A stretch of DNA of 64,000 nt, from NCBI GenBank assembly GCA_004352715.1, contig SCFE01000001.1, positions 3,173,106 through 3,237,105 of the forward strand. The letters run 5' to 3'. The stretch is from Hofstenia miamia. Taxonomy: Eukaryota; Xenacoelomorpha; Acoela. The translations under genes were made by a program, and so were the position numbers. The notes below the pieces were generated by a model, which searched no databases, had not been told where the DNA came from, and was given only the letters and a program-made list of their open reading frames with translations. Position 1 is the first letter of the stretch; every line of letters begins with the position of its first letter. Of the stretch, positions 38,165 to 50,800 are shown piece after piece.

Positions 38165-38582
38165 CAGTTGTTCTCAACCATTTTTACACGTGGACCCCTT
38201 TTCCTCTAAATTTTCTAGCTGAACCCCCTGCAAAAAAATCACTCTACTTGAGAAATTATTAATATTAAGGATATAGTAAATGACTATGCTTTATTTTGAA
38301 GGAAAACTAAACTAATGCAAATAAATTATTTAGCAATTGAATTTCATGAAATAGTTATGTACATCAGTTATAAAAAAAATTGAGCAACTGTGTGAATATT
38401 TTTACATTTAGTACTTTAATATAGTGCAAATTTCTGTTGAAATTCCATTCTCCATAATGCAAACCGTTCTGAATTCGAATTGCAATACAGACCACCAAAA
38501 TGTGAGAATAGACACCCAATTCGCTATTTTTGTGTGTGTGAACCCTTAGTAAATTTACATAGACCCCGGTTGAGAACCACTC
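38165..38582. mobile_element. Short non-autonomous hAT (Charlie-like) element
   Basis: The 418-bp segment starts CAGTTGTTCTCAACC and ends GGTTGAGAACCACTC, giving an imperfect 15-bp inverted repeat (13 matches). The CAGTGGTTCTCAACC-type end is characteristic of Charlie-group hAT elements. The flanks GCTTAGAC (38157-38164) and ATTTAGAC (38583-38590) form an 8-bp target duplication with two differences. There is no transposase coding. Confidence 0.75.
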
Positions 38583-38590
38583 ATTTAGAC

Positions 38591-39483
38591 TAAATTGCGT
38601 TGGGCAAGTATTAATCTTCAAAACTGCTTTAAGTGCTGCAATTCACCATTCACCATCTTCCCTCAATAAATTGAGAGCAATGACGTCATTAAATAGCAAC
38701 ATCATATACAGAGCAGTAGCAAGTATTGGTCAAATCCAAGTGTACTAACTGACTACAAAAATTACTACTGCTTAACCATGCTGATTGAAAACTATGATTT
38801 AATACCTTTTTCCGAACAAATTGTTTTTTGCAAACTTAAATTTTGCTGGTTGATGAGGTTTCTCAAAGTACTCTTGATATCACTAAAATAATTTTAATAC
38901 ATGGCCCTCCATCACTGAAAAAAAACAAATAAACAAATAAATGGAGCAATTATAATGATGTAGATGCTTTAAATTAAACCTAATAAAGGTGAAGCCACTT
39001 AAATCTTCTAGTAATTATTGCTCAATTATTAAACATATGTTTTGTTATTTGGTCATCTATTAATTTGAATAATTTTCCTGCCAAAAGCAGAGCAATCCAA
39101 CCACTTGCTACATCCCTCTGATATAAATGTGAAATCTGAAGAAATTTCATAAAGCAGTTAGACAAAGCCAAATTGTGGAAACATTTTTGTCTAAAAAATC
39201 AACACAAGCAATAAATACTCATGCAAATAAAGAATTGGTATAATATGTAATATTTTTTTAAGTATGGATTGCAAAGAATGTCAAAATTTCTGTTAGTATT
39301 GTTTATCCACAACCATTCCATTCATTCGCCTAGTAAATTAGAGAGATTCACAAGTAAAGAAGTGTATTAAATTTCTAAAAAGGTTGTATCTCAAAGTAAG
39401 AGAGTGAGATCTACATGTCTGCTTGTGTAGATTCATATTCTATGATTTTTATGCGTCAAATCATTAATTTTGAAATGTAGAGT
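38591..39483. other. Non-coding stretch
   Basis: AT-rich sequence between two hAT insertions; no gene was seen. Confidence 0.5.
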
Positions 39484-39491
39484 TTTGTTTG

Positions 39492-40218
39492 TAGGGGTCG
39501 GCGGTGCACCGAACTGACATTCAATTAACCGAACCGAGACAGAGTGAAATTCGGTTCGGTTTCGATTAATTGCTGTGATAGAAACAATGATACAATTATT
39601 TAGCTGTGTGTGAGTTGTTGTTGCTTCTTTTTCATTGGCTGCTTCAATATAGCCACTGAAATTTATGCTATTCTTTGCTCTTTCTCCGCATTAGTTATTT
39701 GCTACTGCTACCACACAGTGTATTATTCCTACAGTGTATTAAACGCGCTTTCACGTGTACATACGTTTGAAATGGCATCTCAAATTTGGAATTACTTTAC
39801 TAAATCATCTGACATCGTCAATTTTTATTAACCTTGCTGAAGATCTTGGTTCCAGACATGTGGGTGAAATTTCAGAAATGGAGAATTACTTCAGAGCCAC
39901 GCTTATGCCGACTTCTGGAAAGCTAACGTTCATGTCTTTCCCAAACTATTTCAAATGGCAAGAAGGTTTCTGTGTATAAGTGCCCCTAATACAAACAGTG
40001 AGAGACTTGTGTCAACGTCAGCTAATGTCATTACAAAGAGACGAGCAAGTTTACTTGGTGAACATGCAGAAAAACTCATCAAACTGAAAAAAATGGCTCT
40101 TGTTAACTGATGTTTTAATAAATTGCTTCAATAAATTATTTCAAAAATTAATATTTTATGAAACGAGCCGAAGTAAGAACCGAACCGACAGGAAAAATTT
40201 AAGAACCGCCGACCCCTA
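39492..40218 (+). mobile_element. Internally deleted hAT element with perfect ends
   Basis: A 727-bp hAT element is bounded by the perfect 14-bp inverted repeat TAGGGGTCGGCGGT and by an exact 8-bp target duplication TTTGTTTG (39484-39491 and 40219-40226). Both ends carry CCGAACCGA/TCGGTTCGG words. Inside, the two ends of a transposase gene survive. Its start at ATG 39772 reads MASQIWNYFTKSSDIVNF, like the N-terminus before a BED zinc finger. Its end reads ISAPNTNSERLVSTSANVIT, then KRRASLLGEHAEKLIKLKK (about 39977-40095), the C-terminal hAT dimerisation motif. The zinc finger and catalytic core are missing. The clean ends and duplication suggest a fairly recent insertion. Confidence 0.92.
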
Positions 40219-40226
40219 TTTGTTTG

Positions 40227-40896
40227 AATGTAAATTTTTACAGTTTTCAAAAAATTAAAGTGAAGCGATTTTGTAGCCTCATTTTTGTTTGTATTCCTGC
40301 AAATCACAAAACTGTGTTGCTCGTACTCATAAAATGGGCCTGTTTGTTTGTCCGTGTCCGTAACCCAGGCCTGTTATACCCACTTCCAAATGTTATTTAA
40401 CTAAAATAGCTTGACGCAACAAAACAACTTTGAAATATGCTATTTTACATGGATACTGAAAAGGTCATAGCAACCCCATCATAAATTTATGCCTGTTAAC
40501 AACACTATGATGGTAAAATTCAACTCATACGTAAAATTGACAACACATCTAGAAGTATTTAAATACCTTAAATGAAAAATACACTGTACTGCTTGTATGT
40601 CTTGTTAAAATAATGCACATGAGTATTAGATTTTGATCAATGCTAGTAGAGAAGATGACAATAAAATCGAGCTTTTAGACACAATGAAGACAATCAATTT
40701 TAAGTGATTTAGTGTATTATTTTATGTGCTATTTTGTAATTTAGGCTATAAATGTCCATTAAGTTCAGTGTTACACGAAATAAATATACTGTTTATAGAT
40801 ATATCTTGAATTGATGTATAAAGAATTCTTATAAACCAATAATAAACCTCAAGCAAATGGATTTAGTAATTCACAACAAAAATCAACTGCATTCAG
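40227..40896. other. Non-coding stretch
   Basis: AT-rich sequence; nothing recognised. Confidence 0.5.
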
Positions 40897-40982
40897 AGCC
40901 GTTATGCCTGGTCCGTCCCCGAATTCCTTTGTCCATGCGAAGTTCTGGCCCTAACCTACGTGATGACAGTTGCCCTTGAGAG
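40897..40982 (+). CDS. Candidate internal exon, product unknown
   Basis: An 86-nt segment, distinctly GC- and CpG-rich compared with its surroundings, lies between GCATTCAG and a donor GAGAG|GTAAAA. One frame is open throughout: SRYAWSVPEFLCPCEVLALT then YVMTVALE. It would be a phase 0 to phase 2 exon. It sits just outside the left edge of the CpG-depleted block. No family is recognised; it could also be part of a mobile element. Confidence 0.3.
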
Positions 40983-42439
40983 GTAAAAACAGAAAGTAAT
41001 ATTTTTCATGCATTAATTTTATCCTATATAAGTAAACACGTTTTATTCTCAACCTTTAGCCAATGTGAAATTTTTGATGTCACTCTTCTTCATTTTAATA
41101 GCTCTCAAAAATTTAGTTTTCACTGATGTTTGAAAGAGATCAAATTCCTTAGAATTAGAATTCAATTTTGTGTAAATACTTTCATTTAATTACTCATGCA
41201 TTCTGAATAATGTTGTATGTAACAAAATTGAACATTGTTTTTCATATATTTTTATGTAGGTATGACTAATCCACAGCAACATATACATATGAAATCGGAA
41301 ACATTGAAACTAGTAATAAACTAATCTATAATTGATGCTAAGCATTGATGCTTTTGAACTTTTCTGATTTATTGTTCAATGTTTTTTGTAAAATGGAATG
41401 ATTCATATATGCTTCAACAAAGAAAAATGTTGAAAAATTTTTATATATCCCCAACAAATATGTGATACAACATGGCCTATTTTAATAACAGCCTGATATG
41501 TTGCAGTAAAAAATAATACAAGCTATAAATACTTTTGCAAGTAGAAAATTGAGGGAAAATTTTGTCCAAGCATGTAATATGTGAAAAGTTCCCTTCTGTT
41601 TTGCAAACCCAACCAGATGGTCTTTGCTTCAAAAAAGCAAAAGTTTCACAAGTAACAAAATGGAATCCATTTACTACCAAACCAAAAATTTCCACAAAAT
41701 GGCCATGGGGTCTCTAGCAATCTCTAACACAAACTGTGGTGTCATTCAGTTTATAAAAATTCTATTTAATTATATTTAACTGGTATTTTTAATAAAGGGT
41801 AATGTGTATATATTCATGCTAATAATACTTATGCTACTCTTAAATCAACTTGGTTGAATTTTACTCTGTATCAAATCAATTCCATCTCTAAGCTAAACTC
41901 CAACTAGATGAAGGAATAATTGTGGGTTTTGCTTATCAAAGTGTGTTATACAACTGCTGGATTCACTTCTCCAGTTATCCTTGATCTTCATCATTCCCAA
42001 CTGGCTATTCATTCTATGTTTACTAATCTAAATTTTGATATATTTTGCTTCATCATTTGCCATTTAATTCTATGGTTTAGCTGTGTGCTAATTATCATGA
42101 TGCCAGTGCTATGTAAATTACTCTCAATTAAACTATAAATGCAATCAGTGGTGCTTAGTCACACTTGTAATTCTATGCTTTTTGCAAACTAGATGCCTGT
42201 TGATTTTTTCAACATCATCATTAGTTGTTACTTAATAATTATATTAACTCTGTTCATGATGATGTTTCAATATAGTACACTAATCAATATTTATTCATAC
42301 ACAAAATTTATAATACTATTGTGTACAATTAAGCAAGAAATAAACTATTGGAGAAAGCACTGTAAAAGCAAATATTGCTAATCACTGCCATTTTACCAAT
42401 GCTCTTTCTTAGAGGATGTTTCAATAATTTGGATGGATT

Positions 42440-44275
42440 AAATTGCAGCAAAAATGCAGCAATCTTTAACAACCAAGAAATCAGAATAGGCAAAGTGGTC
42501 AGAGTCAAACACGGCATCAAATCAACATCAGACCAACCAGTCAAACAAGCATGCAGAAGAGTGCCTGTACAAATGCAAGATCAGTATGTAAAAAATATGT
42601 CTGACCTACTCAATAATGGAATAATTCAAGGAATTCATAGCCTATATGCCTCACCCACTGTCTTTATGAAACAGGGAAACAAACATCACCTCTGCATTGA
42701 CTTCAGATAACTTAATGAAATCACGAAAAAATCTGCACTACCAAGAGTTGATGACATCTTATATGCTTTGCCATTCAAAATCTTTTCAACAGCTGACTTA
42801 TGTAAAACATACTGGCAGGGCCTAGGAAGCCTTAAGACATTGAAAAGACAGCTTTCATAACTCCAAATGGCCTCTTTTAATGGCTATACATGGCCTTTAG
42901 TTTATGTAATGCACCTGCCACATTCCAACAATATGTAACAAAAATACTACTTAATGAAAACTACAAGCTCTCAAAGAGGATAGCAGCATATATTGACAAT
43001 ATACTAATTGGTTCACAATGCATCAAAAATCATGCACATCAACTCAACAGCACATTGAAACTGCTATTCAATGCTGGCCTACAAATTAATGCCACTAAAT
43101 GCAATATAGCAAAACAAAAAGTCACCCTCCTGGGAAGAAATATAACACCAGGCATCATCACAATCAAGGCTGAAGCCAAACAGTTAATTAATCAAATACA
43201 GCACCAGCAAAATATAAAGGACATACAAAAAAATACTTGGTTTTATTAATTATTACAACATATTTGCACCTAACCTTGCTGAAAAGCCATGGAAACACCA
43301 AGAACTTAACTTCCTCAAATCAGACTTGAAGAAAATAAAATCTCTAAATTTTCCTACACCTACTGATCCCTACATTCTGGATTGCAATGCAAATACCATA
43401 GCCATTATTGCCACACTAAGCCAACTACAGAGTAGTCCATCTGGTGGTTCTGCAGAAATCTTAAACAAAGCAAACTCAACTACTGTGTGACAAAATTAGA
43501 AATGCTGGCACTCATTGAATCACTCAAATTGTTCTGCCATTTCCTTATTGGCAAACAAAACTTCACAGTAGGAACTGACAGCAGCAGCCTCTGCTGGTTG
43601 GAAAAATATGCAGGTGATCATTCCAATATAATTGCTTGTTGGATCAAATACCTCAACAACTTCGACTTTACAATTGAACACTGAAAGAGTAGACTACATA
43701 CAAATGCTGATATTTGGACAGCACTACCACAATACCAACATGATCTAAGGAAAGAGCAAGGACAAGTCTGAGACTTCCATTTTATTCCACAATGCCAATA
43801 CAAAAGTCTCCCAGATGTCAACACAGATCAAAATTGCTGTCCAATAATCCCAATTTTGTCAATCATGATAAAGGAGGAAATAACAGCTGAAGAAATCACT
43901 ACAGGCCAACAAAACTACAACATTCTCTGACAAATTATGGAATGCCTCAAAGACCCCACATTCTTAATGGACCCTATCACAACTTGCTAATTTGATAAAC
44001 ATCACTGGAAACTAACCAACACTAGAATTCTATATGCTAGTGCCACAACAAAAAATCATATCTCTTTACCAGAGTACTATAAACAAGAAATGGTTAAAAA
44101 AAGTACACACACAAGGTCAAAAAGGCGTCTACCAAAGGGAGCTAACAATTCACAAAAATTTTGTCACAACTTATCTCTGCAAATCCATTAAAGACATCAT
44201 CAACAAATGCCAGTTATGCATACTATTAAACAAGTCACTGTTGATGTCACTACAGACATTGGTATTTAGTTCTGC
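42440..44275 (+). pseudogene. Ty3/gypsy retrotransposon pol relic, copy 1 (RT, RNase H, start of integrase)
   Basis: Plus-strand frames show pol in order. The RT entry HGIKSTSDQPVKQACRRVPV (42508-42567) is followed by YASPTVFMKQGNKHHLCIDF (42648-42707). FSTADLCKTYWQ and LCNAPATFQQYVTK come next, then the active-site box as AYIDNILIGS (42986-43015), with Asn at the second catalytic Asp. RNase H is marked by LDCNANTIAIIATL (43379-43420) and TKLEMLALIESLKLF (43490-43534), and by the domain-end LHTNADIWTALPQ (43697-43735). The integrase zinc segment is suggested by KSIKDIINKCQLC near 44184-44222. At least three frame changes and several stops are present. No LTRs were found. It is the same family as copy 2, with matching blocks along the whole length. 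Confidence 0.88.
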
Positions 44276-47200
44276 CATTGACAGGTTCTGCTATGTGTTA
44301 TTTACATTGATTTTATGCATAAATAGGGCAGCTTTGTATGCAATTATTAATAAAACTTTTAGTTCAGTATAACTTGGTCTTAATTATAACTGCTATACTT
44401 TATCAGATGGTTATGAGCAGCTAAACTTGCTATGGAGATTAGGGAGTTGCATGGTGTGTAATTCAGCCATAGGGTGTTCTTGGCCATCTTGTGACAGTGT
44501 GCAAGCCCTTCCTGTCCAGGGTTTATGGTGATGCAGAATTATTTATTATATGCTTTTGATGACTTCTATCATGCCTCACTTCAGCAGTTATTGCAACATG
44601 ATCTCCTATGCCTCCTCTAGCAGGGATTTACACAGTTCTATCAATATACATGATTTAATCCAGGACTTTAGTAATCTATACAATGTTTCACAGATAGTGG
44701 TATTGTGCATAACTCTTAATAACAGCTCTCTAAACTATAGTGTATGGAAATCTTTTGCCTACTCAATATTAGATATTACACTTTCATCAAGTTATGGATC
44801 TATACTATACCTTATTGCTATGCTAACTCTGATGATGCTAGATGGTGACCCATGACTGTTAAAAGAAACCAACCTAGAAACTAATATTTTATAGTGTTCA
44901 TAATTTGAATAACATCCTTATATTATTTTACTGCATACACTTATAACCAAAGAAGAAATTAAAGCAATAGAAATTATTAAATAAATTAGTAACATTAAAG
45001 TAAGACCTACCTTTAATGATGATATACATTTAACCTCAAGCATTCCTCAATTCAAAACCATATAAGGTCCTACAAAGATGAACTCTAGCATGGATGCCTG
45101 AAACAGAAAAGCTAAAAAGAATAATCTTGGCATATCTTGATTTAGCAAATCTAGAGTACAAAAGTTAGAACTTACCACCAGATATTGAAAACAATAACAA
45201 TAACATGCAACTAGTTCCTTTTAAGGTAGACTGGCTGTAGAGATTTCCACCTTGCTGATGAAAATTATATAGAGTAGATAATCATACAGTAATATTGTAG
45301 AATCACAGGTCTGCTCTGGCTACTTTAGCTGTACTGAAAAACTCAAAGTTTAAAAAATAAGAGAACATTGGTGGTTTGCCAATTCAATAAAGAAAAACAG
45401 AAATTATCTACAGAGAACATGTTTCCTGCAATGACTAATTCACATGGCATCATGCCAAAGCCATATCCATGAAGCCATCCTTACTTGCCAAGGTACCAAT
45501 TGTGTGTCTCAAGTATTAATTTCAAGCTGAAATAAACAATTTAGCTCAGTGTTCTATTATTTCAGCTCATGTAAATAATAAAACAAAAGGTATGTAGTTA
45601 CCATGCATTCATGTTTGCCAACAGCATAATATATTTGCAGTGTGATGTTTTAAGTGCATGTACAAAATGAAAAGATCAAGGTAAAAGTTGTTATTCCCTA
45701 CACATATATGTGGCTGTAACTTAAAGCAACCCCAATTTGGGCTGCCCTCTGTAAAGGAGCTAGTTGTCACCCCAGACACAGAGCAGTGTCTCCCAAATTG
45801 TTGCTGGGTCTTAATCAAAATTTATTAAACTAAAATCCATGAAGAATCTAAAAGGGGTTAGCAATAGTAATAAAATTCAAAAGAGCAAGCAATGTTGAAG
45901 CAAGAATAAATTTTATGGTACTTTTGCTACAGGCTTCTCATGTATTTATAACAAACTTGTGAATTACTACCTGGTATATGTTTACACACTTCACATGAGT
46001 TCCATCACAAAATTAAACAAGCAATCAGATTGAATCAAGGGGACAAATAATAAAATGATCAAATAATTGAAAAATAGAATAAATTGATACAAATAAATTA
46101 ATAGCAACAATCACAACATCACTATGACATAACACTAAATTAGAGTGCCAAATAATCAAATTAATCAAAATAGGGGCCTGAGTGACTCTACAATATACCT
46201 CAATATTTGATACCTGCTCTTGTAAAAATCTGGGGATGTTTATGGTTCTTTATTGTATGTCATCATTTAAAGTATTCAGGATTAGCATAATTTGTGAGTA
46301 ATTTACAAATAAGCAAATTATACAATTGAAATACTTGCACTAAAAAATAAAGATAAATTTTGTAATTAATAGAATAATACACATTACAGTTTTAACTGCA
46401 ATTTGCAAAAAGCTGTGTAAATTTTTTGGGTGCACAGAACTCAGATTCAAAATCTACATGTCTTAGAATATGTAAAAATACTAAGCTTTAGTTAAAAATT
46501 AAATGGGCTTAATTTGAAATTGAATTTAGTTTAATGAATCATAAATTCTTGAAAGTGACATATGTTAAAAACATGACAATTTTCATTTAAAATTTGTGAA
46601 AAACTGAGTGAATTTTTTGGATGCACACAAATCACATTCAAAATCTACCTGTCTTAGAGTATCTAAAAATACTAAGCTTTATTTAAAAATCAAATACACT
46701 TAAATGTGAGAGTGAATTCAGATTAGTAATGTAGAGTCACTCTGGGAAATTTTGTGATTATTATTTCTTGATTCTATATGTGCAATGATGTCAGTATGAC
46801 TTAAAGTCTTATTTTGGTTTTAGTTTACAAAAACCATTTAATGTCCCTTCACTTAGGTACTATGTATATTATTGCTCAAATTAAATTGCACAGGGAAAAA
46901 CATGACATGATTATCATATGATCTGTAATTGTAAACAAAGACAGGTAATAATTTGATTTGTATAAATTGAGCAACAATGTAGAAAATGGTTAATAGATTT
47001 TATCTAACCAACATGACACATAGCATCTAGAGATCCATCTAGCCCAAATTGTGGACCTTTTAGGTTATGTATACAGCTACATATAGGGAAATAGTAAACC
47101 TGTCATTCTATTTCAACAAGTACATGCACCAATAACTGATTGCACTGTGATGATATTATACCATTGGTTAGCAAAAATGCATGGCAACTACATGCTATTA

Positions 47201-47459
47201 TCTAGTGAGCTGAGAGATAACAATGAAAATGAGATGTTTATTTTTAATGATGAGATAGATAATAAACTGTGAGACAATTAGGGTAGCAACATTCATTCAA
47301 GTTAAGCTCTTCTCTTTTGGATAGTACTTTGGCTGGAAGCCATATGAATTGGTCATCTTGGATTTTACCTAAAAAAGTCTTAGTTACTTGGATGAATTAC
47401 CAATGTTTGTTCTAATAAATTATCTCTGTTAATTACTAGAATTGCACTGTTATAATGAG
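44276..47459. other. CpG-free unassigned DNA
   Basis: No gene or transposon protein is recognised, and no CG dinucleotide was seen in the whole span. It includes a diverged 191-bp tandem duplication at 46381-46730. Short open frames (e.g. 44550-44855) have no protein-like features that could be matched. Confidence 0.5.
46381..46730. repeat. Diverged tandem duplication, unit about 191 bp
   Basis: ATTTTTTGGGTGCACA, TCAAAATCTAC-TGTCTTAGA and AAAAATACTAAGCTTTA each occur twice, 190-191 bp apart (e.g. 46421 and 46612; 46481 and 46672). The two copies differ by scattered substitutions, so the duplication is old. Confidence 0.75.
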
Positions 47460-47534
47460 GTCACTATTGCTGCAACCTTCTGCCATGACAATGAGTTCTA
47501 TAGTGTAATTAGAGTACCAGCCCACGATTCTACA
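47460..47534 (+). repeat. Candidate 5' LTR end of gypsy copy 2
   Basis: About 75 bp starting GTCACTATTGCTGCAACC and ending CCACGATTCTACA recur at 50924-50997 with few differences. It is followed directly by TGGTGACCATGACAGG, which looks like a retrotransposon primer-binding site that begins TGG. The complete LTR may extend further upstream. Confidence 0.6.
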
Positions 47535-47552
47535 TGGTGACCATGACAGGAC
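47535..47552 (+). promoter_or_regulatory. Candidate tRNA primer-binding site
   Basis: TGGTGACCATGACAGGAC directly follows the CTACA end of the candidate LTR, where reverse transcription would be primed. The TGG start is standard. The tRNA was not identified and the site may have mutated. Confidence 0.4.
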
Positions 47553-47889
47553 TCCTGATGTGATCCTGAACAACTGTCAATGTTCATTCAACATTCTTAA
47601 CTTGTTTTGTTTTGTTGGTACTTGTTTAAGTTCTGTTGTCTCCTCTGTACTTCTATTTGTTGGATTTATTACTGAATACTGCTGTACCCCTTTTGGTGTT
47701 TGTTTTTGTGGTTCTGGAACTCTACATGTTGATTGTTGAGGAGAGTACTCCCAACATTCAGTTTATCTAGTTATTTGGAAAGTATTGTTTTTCTTTGCTT
47801 AGTGGAATGGTTGTTTTGGCTTAGTAGACTATCCATGGAGTACTCTCAACATGATCTCTTTTCTTACATCTGTCAGGGTTTTCCTCCCT

Positions 47890-50800
47890 ACATCTGAAAT
47901 CTTCTAGAGGTAAAATGCGATCCAGAAGAAAACTTGCATGAGATTATTTGGAAGGCTATTAGTGTTGTATATATGATCCACAATTTAAACCATATTGATA
48001 AAGATGTCACTGAATTAACTGGAGTCAAGATCAAATCTGAATTCAGTAAGCCCAAGTTGAAGGAAAGTGGGTTTTTCAAGAAAACAGCCCCCTTCAAGAA
48101 TGAATTTGATATGGCATCTGTCCAATGTTTCTGATGTGAACAAAAGGGGCATTTGAAATCAAATTGTCATGCCACTATACAGTTAATAGCTGATGGAGAG
48201 GGATTTTTACTTGATGAAACTGAATCCCCCCTGAAAATTTAGTTGATTTGATGGATGATGAATTATCACTGCCTGAGAATTTAAATTAAAAGGAGTGCCA
48301 ACTGCTGTAAAATGCACAAAGGACATCTTTGTCATCACCAGTTTAATAAGGAAGAATATTATACCTGTGGAAATAAATGGACACATAATTAATGCAACTA
48401 TTGATACTGGAGCTGCCACCTCTATCATCAGCAATGAATGTTGCAAAGTTTTATGTATTGCATGAGATGTTTTAGATCCTTCATTGGGTAAACTTATAGA
48501 TGCTTCTGGAAATAACATCTCCCTGTTGGGAAAACTGTGTGATATTGATATTTGCATTCATAAGGAGCCATTTGAAGTCAATCTAATTGTAGTAGACACC
48601 TTGGATCACCAATTACCCTATGATATTATATTAGGGAATGATTTTTTTTAATGGAATGCATGCATTATCAACTACAAAATAATCTCCATCAAGGATCAAG
48701 AAGCAATGCAATTAGCCACTATCCCAGAAAAAGAAATGTATTTTAAGTTAGCTGAGCCCATGTATCTCAAAGCAAAAAATTGGACAAGAGCTGCTGTTTT
48801 TACAGACACCAACATTAATGGAGATGTTATGGTAGCTGGTCAATGAGGTAAATATGTAAGAGAGTAACATTCTCACCTGACTTATGCCACGTTCAATGTG
48901 GAAAAACTTATGTAATTATTTTGAATAGTTCTAAATTTCCTGTATGATTTGATACTTCCCAGTTGGAAATAGTGGTTGTTCCAGTTTGATAGTGTGTTAA
49001 CACTTCTTGTTTCTCTATATGCACAGTGATTCACAATCTTGAAGAACTGTCTAGTCCCATAAAAATCCCTATGGTGAATGGAGATACTCATCCTCATCTG
49101 AATAATGAAAAGAATTGATCATTGGCAGTGGTTTTGAAAAGTAATAACAAGGTTTTTAATTACAGAACAATCAGTGTTGGGCAAGCCATTGATAAAGGAA
49201 CATGCCATAGAAACCAAGCATGATAAACCCATTCACCTACCTGTATGGCCAGTGCCAGAAAATTTAAAAACAGAATATGAGAAAATACTAAGTGACTTGA
49301 TCAAAAGCAGGATTATTCAAGGAAGCAACAGTCCATATGCTGCTCTGACTGTTTTCATCAGGCAGGGACAGAAATATCAACTCTGTATCAATTTCAGAAA
49401 GTTGAATGATGTAACTATAAAAGATGCTCATTCTCTGCCAAGAATAAAAAATCTACCATATGATGACAGCAAATATAAATTCTTCTCCTGTTTGGATTTA
49501 TGTAATATGTACTGACAAGTGCTGATGAAAGCATCAGATATTCCTAAGACTGCCTTTATTATGCTGCATGGTCTTTACAAATGGAAATACATGGCCTTTG
49601 GCCTATGCAATGTGCCAGCTACCTTTCAGTGATATGTAACTAAAGTTCTTAAAGACAAGGCCAACATGCTGGAGCCAGGAATTTCAGCATACATTGACAA
49701 CATCTTAGTGGCTAGCAACACCTTTCCTGAACATCTCAATAAGACACATACTTTAGAATTGCTGCAAAAAGCTGGCCTAAAAGTTAATGGCAATAAATGT
49801 TCTTTAGTACAAACAAAAGTAACTTTCCTCAGCAGAGTCATTGAACATGGGAAGATATTGATAAAAATAAGCACAAAAGATTTCCTCAAAAAAATTGAGA
49901 CACCAAAAAGTTGAAAGGACGTACAATGTTTAATGGGCTTTCTTAATTACTATGGAATGTTTCTCCCTGATTTGGCTGATAAAACTAAGAATATCTCGCA
50001 TTTATTAAAAAAGTCTACTGAATTTAAATGGACGTGGAATGAACAGGATGCCATAGAACAAATAAAACATGAGCTGAAGAAAATTCTGTCCTTAAATACA
50101 CCTGACTACAGTAAAGATTTCATAGTTGATTGTGATGCTAGCACTGTAGCAATCAGTGGAGTAATAAGCCAGGAAATCAACAGAATTGAGAGTCCTGTTC
50201 AATACTTTAGTTGTAAATTACAAGCAGCAGAAAGAAACTACAGAGCAACCAAGTGTGAAATGTTGGCATTAGTTGAATCCTTGGGAAAATTTCAGTATTT
50301 TATTCTGGGATGCCCTTTCATAGTTTGCACTGATAATAGTGTGTTGGCATGGCTGAAAAAGTTTTCAGGATATAAGTCCAATATTGTAGCTCAGTGGATT
50401 GAGTATCTAAATGATTTTTCATTTTCCATCCAACATTGGCCTGGTTGATTACATCTCAATGCTGACTATTGGACAGCTTTACCTAGTTATGAGAGAGACC
50501 TCAAGAAACCTGCTGGAGAGAAGATCCCCTTTGGATTTAGTCCTTATGCCAAATACAAATTGATTCTGGTAATTAATGCTGATAGGAATGGAAAAGCAAT
50601 TTTGCCTATTATGATAAGAGAAGAAATCTCTGAAGAAGAGATAATCCATCACCAACATCATGATCAAGTATTATCTGAGATAATATAGAGGCTTAAGGAT
50701 CTGTTTTTTCCAACCAATCCAGTGGTAAATTGTTATTTTAAAAGATATAACTGGAAACTAACTGAAAATTGAATGTTCTACAATAAAAGTAAAAAAAACT

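Noticed and set aside
48207-48557. 116-codon minus-strand frame
   Set aside because: It lies opposite the protease region of gypsy copy 2, whose DTGA and LGNDF motifs show the real coding strand. The minus frame at 49626-49889 is rejected for the same reason.
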